64,000 nucleotides of DNA from CBDAPI01 sp965248635 (lineage in GTDB: Bacteria; Acidobacteriota; UBA6911; RPQK01; CBDAPI01), in assembly GCA_965248635.1 (NCBI GenBank), contig OZ252114.1, forward strand, positions 186,001 through 250,000, written 5' to 3'. This document shows, in pieces, positions 45,001-53,817 of the stretch. The notes under the pieces were generated by a model, which worked only from the letters and a program-made list of their open reading frames with translations, was not told where the DNA came from and made no database searches. Each line of letters opens with the position of its first letter. The stretch's first letter is position 1. The translations under genes and the position numbers were made by a program.

Positions 45001-45333
45001 GTTTTCATGCTCCTGTACCTCGACCTGGCCTACGAAGAGCGGCGGGAAAAGGGCCTCATGCACTCAATGGCGGACCTGAAAGAGGCAATCATCGAAGGAG
45101 CCGTGAAAAGAGTTCGCCCCAAGGTGATGACGGTGGCAACAACCTTTATCGCACTGGTGCCCATCATGTGGTCCACTGGCACGGGGGCGGACGTGATGCG
45201 CCGCATCGCCGCACCCGTGGTTGGTGGAATACTCACTTCCTTCCTCATGGAACTCCTGGTGTATCCAGCCATTTACGAGATCTGGAGGGGGGTTTCGATT
45301 CGCCGTGCTATGAAGGATGTCTCGCATGCTTAA
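42052..45333 (+). CDS. CusA/CzcA-type heavy-metal RND pump with probable CTG start
   Basis: Inner membrane pump of the heavy-metal RND class (HME). The frame is open to CTG 42052, which follows GGAG by about 7 nt and reads (M)INRIIDYCARNRFLVLLSVG, the expected N-terminus with TM1. The first standard start, GTG 42232, would remove TM1 and the first 60 residues. Total 1093 residues, normal. The family pattern includes DLSDVQIIVFTEWPGRSPDL, TM4 GALVDASIVVVEQTRKKL, the periplasmic GMANIWWMPVQTRTEMLATG and the C-terminal FIALVPIMWSTGTGADVMRR. These match CusA more closely than drug pumps. The start overlaps the adaptor stop by 4 nt. Confidence 0.92.
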   Translation: MINRIIDYCARNRFLVLLSVGFLTAWGAWSIYNVTLDAIPDLSDVQIIVFTEWPGRSPDLVEDQITYPIVTSLLAAPRVQFVRAQSFFGLSFVYVIFDDGTDMYWARSRVLEYMQSILGSLPEGVTPRLGPDATGVGWVYQYVLLDETGRYNLAELRSFQDWYLKYWLQGVPGVAEVASVGGYVKQYQITLDPDKLRAYNVPLRRVIDAVRRSNNDVGGKTLEIATTEYFVRGRGYVRSIRDLETVPVGTDGRGTPVYIRDLGQVTLGPDIRRGLAEWNGQGEVVGGIVVMRFGENALDVIERVKTRLDEVQGSLPQGVKIVPSYDRSELILRSIKNLTDTLKEEIAIVSIIIILFLLHLPSALLPIVTIPIAIILSFIPMYYMGLTANIMSLGGIAIAIGALVDASIVVVEQTRKKLEQWDAEGRKEPPGEVIIGAVKEVAGPSFFSLLVIAVAFLPIFTLSAQEGRLFKPLAFTKNFSMAFAAILAITLMPALITLVSRVRPFSFRPRLLSAVLNVVWVGKIQPEEKHPLSRFMIALYRPVVDVVLRFKWTVLALAVLAVALTVPIYLQLGSEFMPPLNEGSILFMPTSVPGMSITEASRILQTQDKILSQFPEVESVFGKIGRSSTPTDPAPLSMVETTVLLKPAAEWRTVQQERWYSSWAPEQLKDVLRRLWPEVRPMTWDELVEDMGPKVKFPGMANIWWMPVQTRTEMLATGMRSNLGIKIFGPDLARSEEIGIQIEEALTDVPGTRSVFAERVTGGYFVDIEVNREAAARYGLTVGDVQDIIETAIGGKTIAHTVEGRERYPISIRYPRELRDDIDKLSQVLVATPTGVQIPISLVTDVYYSKGAPQIRDEGGQLVAFVFVDVSHKNYEGYIQHAKQVVREKVDLPAGYRIEWAGQYKYLIRTREHLKVILPLTLFIIVVLLYLNTRSLIKASIILLAVPFSAIGAIWLLYLLGYNMSIAVWVGLIALLGVDAETGVFMLLYLDLAYEERREKGLMHSMADLKEAIIEGAVKRVRPKVMTVATTFIALVPIMWSTGTGADVMRRIAAPVVGGILTSFLMELLVYPAIYEIWRGVSIRRAMKDVSHA

Positions 45334-45997
45334 GATTTTGCTTACTTTGCTTCTATGTGCTGCCGGCGCAGCTCAGGCGGCCGTAGAGTTTCAGTTCAAG
45401 GTGGCTCGCAGCAAGTCTCTGCGAGATGAATCTGGGCAGTTGACGCTCGGTGATGAAGGGATCACCTATCGGTCGGACAACGGAAAGACCTCGCTGCGGT
45501 TTGCTTACGCCGACATCCGGAAAGCAGATCTGTCACGGCCGAACCTGATTCGACTGCGTCTCTATGATCGGTTGAAGCGGAAGCTCGGGGGCAATCGCAG
45601 CTATGAATTTCGTTTGAAGGAGGACGTTGCCGATTCGAGACTTGCCCGCTTCCTGATCCAGCGTCTGGAGCGCCCCCTGATAGGTTTCTACGAGCTTGCG
45701 GGCCAATCTTCCGGGGAGATTCCGGTTTATCATCGCCATCGACTTCGCGGGTGCCATGGGGTACTTCGCATAGTGGAGGAAGGCATTCAGTTCGTGAGTG
45801 AAAAATCAGCCGATTCTCGAAGCTGGCTGTATCAGGACCTGGAAACGATCGGCAGTTTGAGGCCCTTTAACCTGCGCGTCCGGTCTTTTGTAGAGACGTA
45901 TACTTTTGATCTGAAAGACAGGGTGCCTGAGGAGACGTACCGCCTGATCTGGCAGCGCATCCACAATCGGCAAACCAGTAGAGCCGATGGGAACTGA
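45326..45997 (+). CDS. Exported protein of unknown function at the end of the copper operon
   Basis: A 223-residue protein. ATG 45326 lies 9 nt after GAAGG and directly yields a signal peptide (MLKILLTLLLCAAGAAQA); an in-frame ATG at 45317 is an alternative. The mature part has two similar halves. Each holds a strand-turn pattern of the kind seen in PH-like domains: SGQLTLGDEGITYRSDNG with ADIRKADLSRPNLIRLRLYD, and HGVLRIVEEGIQFVSEKS with QDLETIGSLRPFNLRVRSFV. I see no metal ligands and do not recognise the family. Overlap with the pump gene indicates operon membership. Confidence 0.7.
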   Translation: MLKILLTLLLCAAGAAQAAVEFQFKVARSKSLRDESGQLTLGDEGITYRSDNGKTSLRFAYADIRKADLSRPNLIRLRLYDRLKRKLGGNRSYEFRLKEDVADSRLARFLIQRLERPLIGFYELAGQSSGEIPVYHRHRLRGCHGVLRIVEEGIQFVSEKSADSRSWLYQDLETIGSLRPFNLRVRSFVETYTFDLKDRVPEETYRLIWQRIHNRQTSRADGN

Positions 45998-46008
45998 GGA
46001 CGTTGATG

Positions 46009-46041
46009 CGAGATTCATGGCGATCATCGGACTCAACTCCT
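46009..46041 (-). repeat. Right inverted repeat flanking the copper efflux operon
   Basis: Reverse complement of the left copy: the 19 nt at 46009-46027 are identical to 39228-39246, and the following 14 nt match with two or three differences and one gap. It lies in the 95-nt gap between the operon's last gene and the convergent macroglobulin gene. Confidence 0.75.
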
Positions 46042-46092
46042 TCGATGAACTCTCGTTCCCGTTAAGAGGACGGAGTTTCTTTGTCGAGCTTC

Positions 46093-49000
46093 TCAGTCCG
46101 CCACCGAGACGCTTATTTCCTCACTGTTGGTCCGGATCTCGGGGACGTACATGGCGTAGCCCAGCAAGGGCAGGGCATGAAAGTCACCGGGAGTTTCCGC
46201 GCGCAGTTCATAGCGCAGCTCCCAGAAACCCTCGGGGAGCTTGTCGATGAAGAATGCAACCTTCCGGTCACGAAGTTCGCGGTGCACCCACCGGGTCCTC
46301 CCCGTCAGGCGACTCTGATCGGTTCCCGAAATGCTCTGTTCCCCGGGGGACGCCTCACCCGAGATGGCACTCGACCTCAACTGCCGGGCGTAGACCGGGC
46401 CTCCACTGCGCAGGGCAACAGCTTCCAGGCCGGCCGGCTTCAGGTCTTCGAACACCAGGTACTCATAGTTGTTCTTGGCCTCGATCCTGAGTACGACTTC
46501 GAGGCGCTCGCCGCTCTTGAGGGTATCTCCATCCTTCACTCGGACTCGTTCCAGGACGTGCCCGTTCAAGAGCGTCGGCCGAGGCACCAGTCGGTAGTAC
46601 TCGCGCTGGCTGAAGATCTCATAGCCCTCCGCCTGGATGGGCTCTTCAAGGCTGAAGAATCGGGCTTCAACCATGTAGTCAGAGAGGAGCCTCGCCATCG
46701 GTTCGCCGGATCTCAATCTGATTGGTCTGGTCTCGAATCATCTCCGGGTCGATCACAAAGCGACTGGGAGCGGAGAGCAATTCCGCGCCCGAGATGTGAC
46801 GCTCTGCTATCTTTTCGCCGTTGACCCGCACCTCATATCCGACCTCCTGTTCGAGCTCTCCACTGACCTCCAGATAGTCGTTGAGGGCCAGGACAACAAT
46901 GGCGGTGTCGCGGGTGCTGCTCCACTGGGCTCCACGCCGATTCTTGATCAGCCAGTTGATGACCGGATCCACCAGTTCGTGGTCAGGGCGGATCTGAAGC
47001 AGTGCCCGAAGGGCGAAAGCCGTGGCCTCGACCCCACCCTCGGACCATCTCCAGTGGATTCCGTCCTCACCCCAGTGAGCCGTCGGCAGTCCCCCCTTAC
47101 CCGGAGAGGACCGCTGGATCAGCTGCGACTGCAGGGGAAGTCGATCCCGCTTGACACCGTTCTCCAGATTCTCGATCAGGGTTTGGGCCCGCGGCGGGTT
47201 GTTCATCTGGTGGGCACTGAGGGCCAGCAGGGCTCGCGTATAGGCATTCAGCCGCTCTCGATTGTTCCACAGATGATTGAAGGCATTCACCTGGAAAGAA
47301 CTGGGGCCCGTGCGGCTCACTGAACGATAGGCGCTCAGGCCGTGCAGCATCCAGGCCTGCAGGTCAGGGGTCGTTTCTGCTTCCACGATTTCCTGATCGA
47401 GGAAGCGGGCGGCCCGCTGCAGCACATCACTCTTCACCTCCATTTCGGCTTCCAGGGCCAGGCTCAGCCCCCACACCACATAAGCCGTCATGAAGTGGTC
47501 GCTGTCCCCTTCTTTCCACCAGCCCCAGCCGCCGTCGCTGTGCTGAAAATCATAGAGGCGCTGCAAGCCCCTTTCGATCATGTCCTCCAGAAGCCTCAAG
47601 TCCCGGGGTCCTTTTCGGTGGGTCTGGGAGGCCGTCTCAGCCTGGATGCCTCCAAACAACTTGCCGGCGATGTCTTCCGCTTCCAGTCCCATTCTTCTGA
47701 GGGTTCGAGCCGTGATGGCAGCGGGGAGAAAGCGGCTCATGGTCTGCTCGGTGCAGCCATAGGGGTAGTCGATCAGGTAGGGGAGGGCGTCGAGCATGGT
47801 CACCGCCAGGCTGGGTGTCACCTGAATGGTCAACCGGGTACTTTCGGGTTTGCGAGCCGGCAGGTCGAGTGGAATCCTGAGCAACTCCTCCATCGATTTG
47901 CCGGAAGTCGCGATCAGTTTCTCGATCCCGTGCTCAAAAACCGGATAGACCTTCTCCATGGCATCGGAGTAGTTATCGGCCCGGGCGACGACCTTCAGCC
48001 GGGTTTCCCCCGGATGCTCCACTTTGAACCGCCAGTCCACCCGGGTGTCGCCCTGGGCCTCGATCGAGACGCTCTTCCGGGCCTCCGAGAGAGGGGAACC
48101 CAGAGCGCTGGCCAGCAGTTCGATGCTGGTCCTCAGGGCCCGGCCCGTATTGTTGTTGACCACCGCCGAAACCGTCACCGTGTCACCCGTCAGGAAAAAC
48201 CGCGGGGACTGCAGCCGGACCATCAGGGGCTGGTTGGTGACGACGGTCGTGGTCCCCTGGCCGAAATGATCATCGCTGGTGATGGCCCGGGCCGTGGCTC
48301 GCCAGGTCGTGAGGGTGTCATTGAAGGTAACCGGTACGATGGCCTTGCCGTCCTCTCCGGTGATGACGTCAGGGGTCCACAGGATGGTGGTGCTGAAATC
48401 GCTGCGGACCTGGACAGGCTGGGCAGCCTGGGATTGGGGAGCAGCGACCGATTTTCGCGCCACGGCGTACCCGGCAACCATTTCCATGCTGGCATGGGCC
48501 CGGAACTGCCGGCTCTCGGATTCGGCCATGACCGCGTCCGCAGCAAAGTTGTCCAGACGGCCGGAACGGCTACTCATGTCACGGCTCAGTTCTTGTCCCA
48601 CCGCTCCTCTCGGTGGTACACCGCCACCAATTCCTCCGCCCAGATCCTGCCTGGCCCCCGCCATAATCAGGTTCCCATCTGCGTCTTCTTCCAGGCGCAG
48701 GTAGCGTTTCTGCTGAAAAGTGCTCTGGGTTTGAACCTGCAGGCTTCTCTTGCGACCGAAGAAAAAGCGCAGCGGATCGGAGGCATAGTCGTCCTGAATC
48801 GCGTACACGGAGTCATCCACGACGCCAAAGGCGACCTCGGCCGAGACGGGGTTTCCGTGTTCGTCACGGGTGATCAGCGTCATCTGTCCCTTTTTGCGGG
48901 AAAGGTACTCGTCCTGGTTGGCGACGATCTCCACCTGGACGGCATTCTGAGCGGGTGGAACGATGAGTTGTTTCGTGTCTTCGTGAATCTGGGTGTCGGA

Positions 49001-51984
49001 TACCATGAAGGCCCGCAAAAACACATTGGGGACGTGCTGGGCCCCGATGTCGATCTGGACCAGTTTGACCGTCCCCTCCAGATGAACCACCTGATAGCTG
49101 TAAAGATCTTCCGCCTCCACACTGAGCAGAACCCAGCGGTCGCTGGTGTGGCTGGCCAGCATGGCCGTCAGAGGCTGCCCCACACGGGCCGTGTCCCGAT
49201 CCAGTACGATCTCGAGGCCGCCGTGGCGATAACCAAGGTCCTGGCTGCGGCGATCCCCGACCCAGACCTGGGCCTCCGACTGCACCGGGAAGTCGGCTTC
49301 CCGATCACTGACCCAACGGATCCGATAGTAGCCTTCGCTCTTAGCTGAGAAGGTCAGCTCTGCCTGGCCTTCCTCGTCCGTGCGCATCCTGCGGGAGAGA
49401 ATCTCTTCATCCCGATAACCGCGATACTTGAGACGCCATCCTGCAGGCAGTTGGACCCCCGACCTCCCTGCCTGTCGCTTGCGGAGCTCTTGGGCGCTTG
49501 ACTCGTGACCCAGGTGGTCGATCCAGATCTCTTCCCAGCGACTCTGGTAGACGGTAACGATTCCCTCTGCCTGGAGAGGACGCTGGTTGGCATCGAGCGT
49601 GTGTATCTTCAGCTCTACTTTGTCACCGGGCCGGTAGAGATGGTGGTCGGGTTGCAGATAGGCAAAGTAGCGCTGCCGGGTCACCCGAACTCTCCCGCTG
49701 GAGACAACTTCTCGGCGCGAAGAGTCACGCACCCGGGCTTCAATCTCGAATTCGACGTCCTGCAAGCCAACCGTGCTGGTTAATCAATGGTCACGGAAGC
49801 GCTTCCGTCCTCGTCCGTTTTAACGGTAGTGCGCTTGACTTCCTGCCCGCGCCAGCCTCCGTATTGACGGTTCCAGCTGTGGTCGGCATCCCGCAGCCAG
49901 GAGAATTCATCGGGAGGGCGCCAGTAGTGCTGGAAAGGGCGCTGAAACACAATAATCTCCGTCTCGGCTCCCACCACCGGACCTCCAAAGTAGTACTCGG
50001 TCACAACCTTCACTTCGACCTCTTCACCCAGGGAAAAGACCCGGGGCCGATCATCTTCGCGGGGGGGCTCTACGTGAACTCTGAACTCGGGCAGTTTGTA
50101 TTCCTCCAGCCTGAGCAGGGTCTCTGATCCGATCCAGTGCTTCCGACCCTGATCCCAGAAGCTGATTTTGTACTCTCCCAGGGGCATGGCTCCGGTCAGC
50201 TCCAGACTGCCCCACCCGCTCCCAAAGCGGTTCAACGTGACCCCGGTCTTTTCAATGCGGACACCCTTGGGATCGGTGATCTCGATCTCCAGCTCCTGGT
50301 CGGAAGGGGTGGAGTATCCCTGCGGGGACTCCAGTCGTGCCACCAGCTTCCAGTGGGCCTTCTCCCCGGGGCGGTATGCCGGTCGGTCGGTGAGCACGTA
50401 CACTTTCCATTTGGAGTGCTGCGGAGAGTAACCATGGCCCTGGCTGAAGGCCTGTTGATCTCGGTGGGACACGGCTGCGAAAAAACTGTGGCTGTTATTT
50501 CCCTCTCGGGGAAAGCGCATCCTGGCAACCCCATCGTCGCCGGTTCGGCCCCTTCGGAGCAGCCAGCGGTCGTGCCCGCTGGAATAGCGCCAGACGGAGA
50601 ACTCGGCTCCGGCTACAGGAGACCCGTCCAGAGCGCTGCACATGTACAGCAGTGCACTGCTTCCATGAGTCTTGAGGACCAGGGACGATTCCGAAACCAG
50701 AATCAGATCCCGAGCCTCCTTGCCACCTGCTTTGGCGACCAGAAGGTAGGCACCGGGCGGCAGCTTCTCCAGCCGTTCCTGCGAAGAACCGGGTCGATGA
50801 TCGGACTCGTTCTCGATCGATTTGGCCCAGCTGCGGAGAGTCTCCCGCCCCTGGACGTGAAGTGTGTCGATCCAGTTCACCTGTTTTGTTTCCAGGTGCA
50901 GGGAGACCTCATCGACCAGGTCGATCGGATACACCTCCAGGCGGATGGAGTGGACGTTTCGCCAGTTCAGATGGAACTGAATCTCGGAATCGGGAAGAAA
51001 TACGCTCGAAACCCCAACCCCGATCCTGGGGCCCGTGATCTCCTGGAGCTGGCGCTGGGCCCGGTCGTAGTAACGCGTCTCGCCTTTGGAGTAGTCTCGA
51101 AGTAGTCTTCTCAGCAGCTCCACCGCGCGGATGTAGTCCGGCTCGTTGTACCACTGGCCGTTTTCCCGAAGCCGAATCCGGCCGGTGTTGGACATGAACT
51201 GGGAAAATCGGAAAAGAGCGTCGTCGTACCAGTCCACTCTCCTGCCGGCTTCCAGGGCCGCCTCGAAGTGGCGGCCGGCTCGCTTCTTCTGGGTCCAGTT
51301 ACCCTGGGCCGCGAGCGTCGTGGCCAGAAGATAATTGGCCTGCGTCTTTTCGGCGTCCGTCCGGGCCAGGTTGAGAGTGTTCTGAAGTATCGGAAGAGGG
51401 AGATAGTTGCCGTAATAGCCATAGTAATAGCCTTGATCCTCCCAGTGGGGGAGGCTGATCGAGAAAACGCCTTGCAGGTAGCGCCGGCGGGCCACCTCCA
51501 GATCGCGGGATCCCGCCCAGTAGTCGAGAGCTTTCTGATAGTAGGGCCAGGCCTGGTGCCAGTTGCGGGCGTTGCGGCGCATCCAGTGGTAATCCCCCAG
51601 CGACTGGTAGATCTCGGCCGCCACCACATCCTTTTGCTCCTTTCGCAGCAGTTCCTGGAGCTGTCTCTCCGCTTCCTCCAGCTGAGATGGGTCCGAGGAC
51701 TGAGTCGCAGCCCTGGATCTCCAAAGCGTGTCGGCCAGCCGGAACTCGACCCATCTCGTCTGCTCAGGATCCAGCTGCAGGTCAGGGGCGCGCAGATACG
51801 TGTCATAGGCCCGCTGAAAGGACTTTCTGGCGTAGAACTGCTCGGCCGTCTCCTGAATTGAGCTGTAGTCACCGTAGTTCACCGGACCCGCTTGGGGCGG
51901 TTCCTGGCTCGACCCCTCCTGCCCACTCCAGGGCAGGAGGCTGACCAGGGTCAGAAGAATGAGTGCTGAAACGGTGATCTTCAT
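46093..51984 (-). pseudogene. Bacterial alpha-2-macroglobulin, broken by two frameshifts
   Basis: A large envelope protease trap of about 1960 residues, normal size. ATG 51984 follows AAGGGG and gives a signal peptide (ITVSALILLTLVSLLPW). The N-terminal part has helical TPR-like segments and macroglobulin domains (YRPGEKAHWKL, YRPGDKVELKIHTLD). The bait region is near the middle. The thioester site YGCTEQTMSRFLPA lies at about 47744-47755. Break 1 is near 49783: the first part ends SASVTID, and one added T (GATT to GATTT) restores SASVTIDLTSTVGLQDVEFE. Break 2 is near 46690: the frame ends EAPL in a CTCTCT run, and the continuation SDYMVEARFFSLEEP is in another frame. Both fit small indels in simple sequence, so sequencing error is possible. 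No penicillin-binding protein 1C gene is adjacent. Confidence 0.85.
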
Positions 51985-52142
51985 GGCATATCCCCTTGGC
52001 AAAGACCTTCATTAGTCTGCTTTTGACACTTCGGAGGGTTCCTGGTGCCCCTTCCGCTTTATAACGGCCCAGCGGTCCTTTTCTTAGATGCGGTGAATGG
52101 GTTCTGGGTTCTGATGAGTGATGTAGTCTGCAGGTCTGACAA

Positions 52143-52162
52143 CAGAACCGCGGGCGCAGGCC
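52143..52162 (+). repeat. 20-bp direct repeat, copy 1 (beside the site-2 protease gene)
   Basis: The 20-mer cagaaccgcgggcgcaggcc occurs here and at 53363-53382 with no mismatch, 1220 bp apart in the same orientation. The two copies bracket the M50 protease gene. Confidence 0.85.
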
Positions 52163-52198
52163 GCGGCTACCAATCAGGAGTCGAGCTACTACTCAGCA

Positions 52199-53293
52199 CT
52201 ACCCGGCCACCCGGGCGTGCTGATGGAGAGCTTTCTGGATCAACAGGAACTCTCCCAGATTCTCCGAGTTCAGGATGCCCACGAGCTGACCATCACGCAC
52301 CACCGGGAGGGTTCGGCATTCGCACTCCTGCAGACGTCGAAAGGCGCTCTGGGCCATTTCAGAAGGATCAGCAGTCTGAAACTCCCGATCCATGACCTCG
52401 GCCACGCTCCCGCCCTGCCCTTCGCTGGCCAGGGCCGACATCATCCCGGAACGAGTCAGGACTCCGACGACGGCACCCTGGTCCAACACCGGGAAGTCCT
52501 GCTGGGAACCGGCTAGGATGTGGCGTACTGCATCGGAGAGCGAATCGTGAATGGAGAGGGTCTGAAAATCGGTCATCATGAGGTGGCTGACGGGGATGCC
52601 GCGAAGCGCCGTCCTCATCTGGACCATGCTGGCTTCCCCGGCCGCACCCATCCACACGAAAAGAGCGATGAAGACCAGAAAAGGGTTGCTAAACAGACCC
52701 ACGAAACCGAAGAACAATGCCAGGACCTGGCCGGTGGTGGCAGCGATTTCGGTGGCTCGAACATAGTCCATCTTGAGAGCCAGCAGAGCCCTCAGCACCC
52801 TCCCCCCGTCCATTGGGAAGGCAGGAATCAGGTTGAAGATGGCCAGGACGATATTCACCCAGAACATCTTGATCAGGAAATTGCCCCCCACCATTTCTAG
52901 ATTCCCGGGGTCGGCGAGACCGCCCGCGGGGCCCAGGAAGACAAAGACTCCGGCAGCCAGTGCTACGTTGACGGCCGGCCCGGCCAGTGCCACCAGGAGT
53001 TCCTGACGTGGGTCTTCCGGCATGCGCTCCAGGCGGGCGACCCCGCCAATCGGCAGCAGTGTGATGTCCCGGGTGGCAATCCCGAAGCGGCGGGCTGTCA
53101 AAGCATGGCCCAGTTCATGCAGGACCACAATGGCGAACAGGACCGAAATGAAAATCAGGCGGTAGAGGGTATCGACAAGACTGCGCCTGGGCAGGTAATA
53201 GTTGATTCCGACCCAGCCCAGAATCAACAGAAAAGTGACGTGCATGAACACGTCGATTCCGGCAATTCTCCCGATCTTCCAGGACCACTTCAT
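52199..53293 (-). CDS. M50 site-2 protease with C-terminal CBS pair
   Basis: A 364-residue intramembrane metalloprotease from ATG 53293 (MKWSWKIGRIAGIDVFMH); an upstream in-frame start at 53362 adds 23 residues that do not look conserved. The zinc motif is HELGH in IVVLHELGHALTARRFG, and the second motif is NLIPAFPMDGGRVLRALLAL. Before these come TM1 and the GINYYLPRR loop. The C-terminal part (about residues 230-350) is a CBS pair (MMTDFQTLSIHDSLSDAVRH; EVMDREFQTADPSEMAQSAF). The domain order is typical of the Rv2625c/SpoIVFB-like CBS group. Adenine nucleotide control is inferred. The substrate is unknown. Confidence 0.9.
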   Translation of the reverse strand: MKWSWKIGRIAGIDVFMHVTFLLILGWVGINYYLPRRSLVDTLYRLIFISVLFAIVVLHELGHALTARRFGIATRDITLLPIGGVARLERMPEDPRQELLVALAGPAVNVALAAGVFVFLGPAGGLADPGNLEMVGGNFLIKMFWVNIVLAIFNLIPAFPMDGGRVLRALLALKMDYVRATEIAATTGQVLALFFGFVGLFSNPFLVFIALFVWMGAAGEASMVQMRTALRGIPVSHLMMTDFQTLSIHDSLSDAVRHILAGSQQDFPVLDQGAVVGVLTRSGMMSALASEGQGGSVAEVMDREFQTADPSEMAQSAFRRLQECECRTLPVVRDGQLVGILNSENLGEFLLIQKALHQHARVAG

Positions 53294-53351
53294 GGCAAGT
53301 CTCTGCTGGTCATTCTCCCCGATCCGTGGGAGTGAAGACAATGGCCACTGG

Positions 53352-53656
53352 TTAAGAGACACCAGAACCGCGGGCGCAGGCCACGGTGTCGAGAAGCTGG
53401 CTCACCCGGTCGTCCAGTTTCAGACCCGGAGCTGCCCCCCGGCATTGGTGACGGTCGTAAAGGAGGCCACCAGCGCCCCAACACCGGTGCTGTCGACATA
53501 GTGGACGTCGCCGAGATGAATCACGACGTTGCGGTGTCCTTCGGCCACCAGTTCCCGGATCTTTCTGTGAAGCTCGCTGGTTCCGTCGTCGATCGTAACC
53601 TTCCCGCGGACTTCAACGATGGACACATTGTCGTGGCTGCGCAATTCGATTTGCAT
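53352..53656 (-). pseudogene. STAS-domain anti-sigma factor antagonist, frameshifted near the C-terminus
   Basis: SpoIIAA/RsbV-like protein. From ATG 53656 it reads MQIELRSHDNVSIVEVRGKV, then VVIHLGDVHYVDSTGVGALV with the phosphorylatable Ser in DSTG. It ends early at GGQLRV after 78 residues. In the next frame the text goes on as LKLDDRVSQLLDTVACARG to a stop at 53352-53354, which matches the missing last helix. Adding one C (GTCTGA to GTCCTGA near 53421) joins the two and gives about 101 residues, a normal length. The region contains the second 20-bp direct repeat in its last codons. This is a likely partner of an unseen RsbW-like kinase. Confidence 0.75.
53363..53382 (+). repeat. 20-bp direct repeat, copy 2
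   Basis: Identical to 52143-52162. It lies within the distal part of the frameshifted STAS gene and upstream of the M50 protease gene. Confidence 0.85.
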
Positions 53657-53817
53657 CGGCTTGCCTCCCCCTCTGTTTATACCATCCAGGAACCTGGGAG
53701 AAAACCGGGATCAAGTAGTCCCTCAGCAGCCCACGGTCAACGGTCAACCGTCCCACAGTCCCTGATGAAGAGTGGGCGGTTTTCTCCTCTGTTATACTCC
53801 CGCAGAGGGTGAAGGAC

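Noticed and set aside
47342..49348. Long plus-strand open frame of 668 codons opposite the macroglobulin gene
   Set aside because: His/Gly/Arg-rich antisense shadow with no signal or domain; the minus-strand macroglobulin has clear motifs including the thioester.
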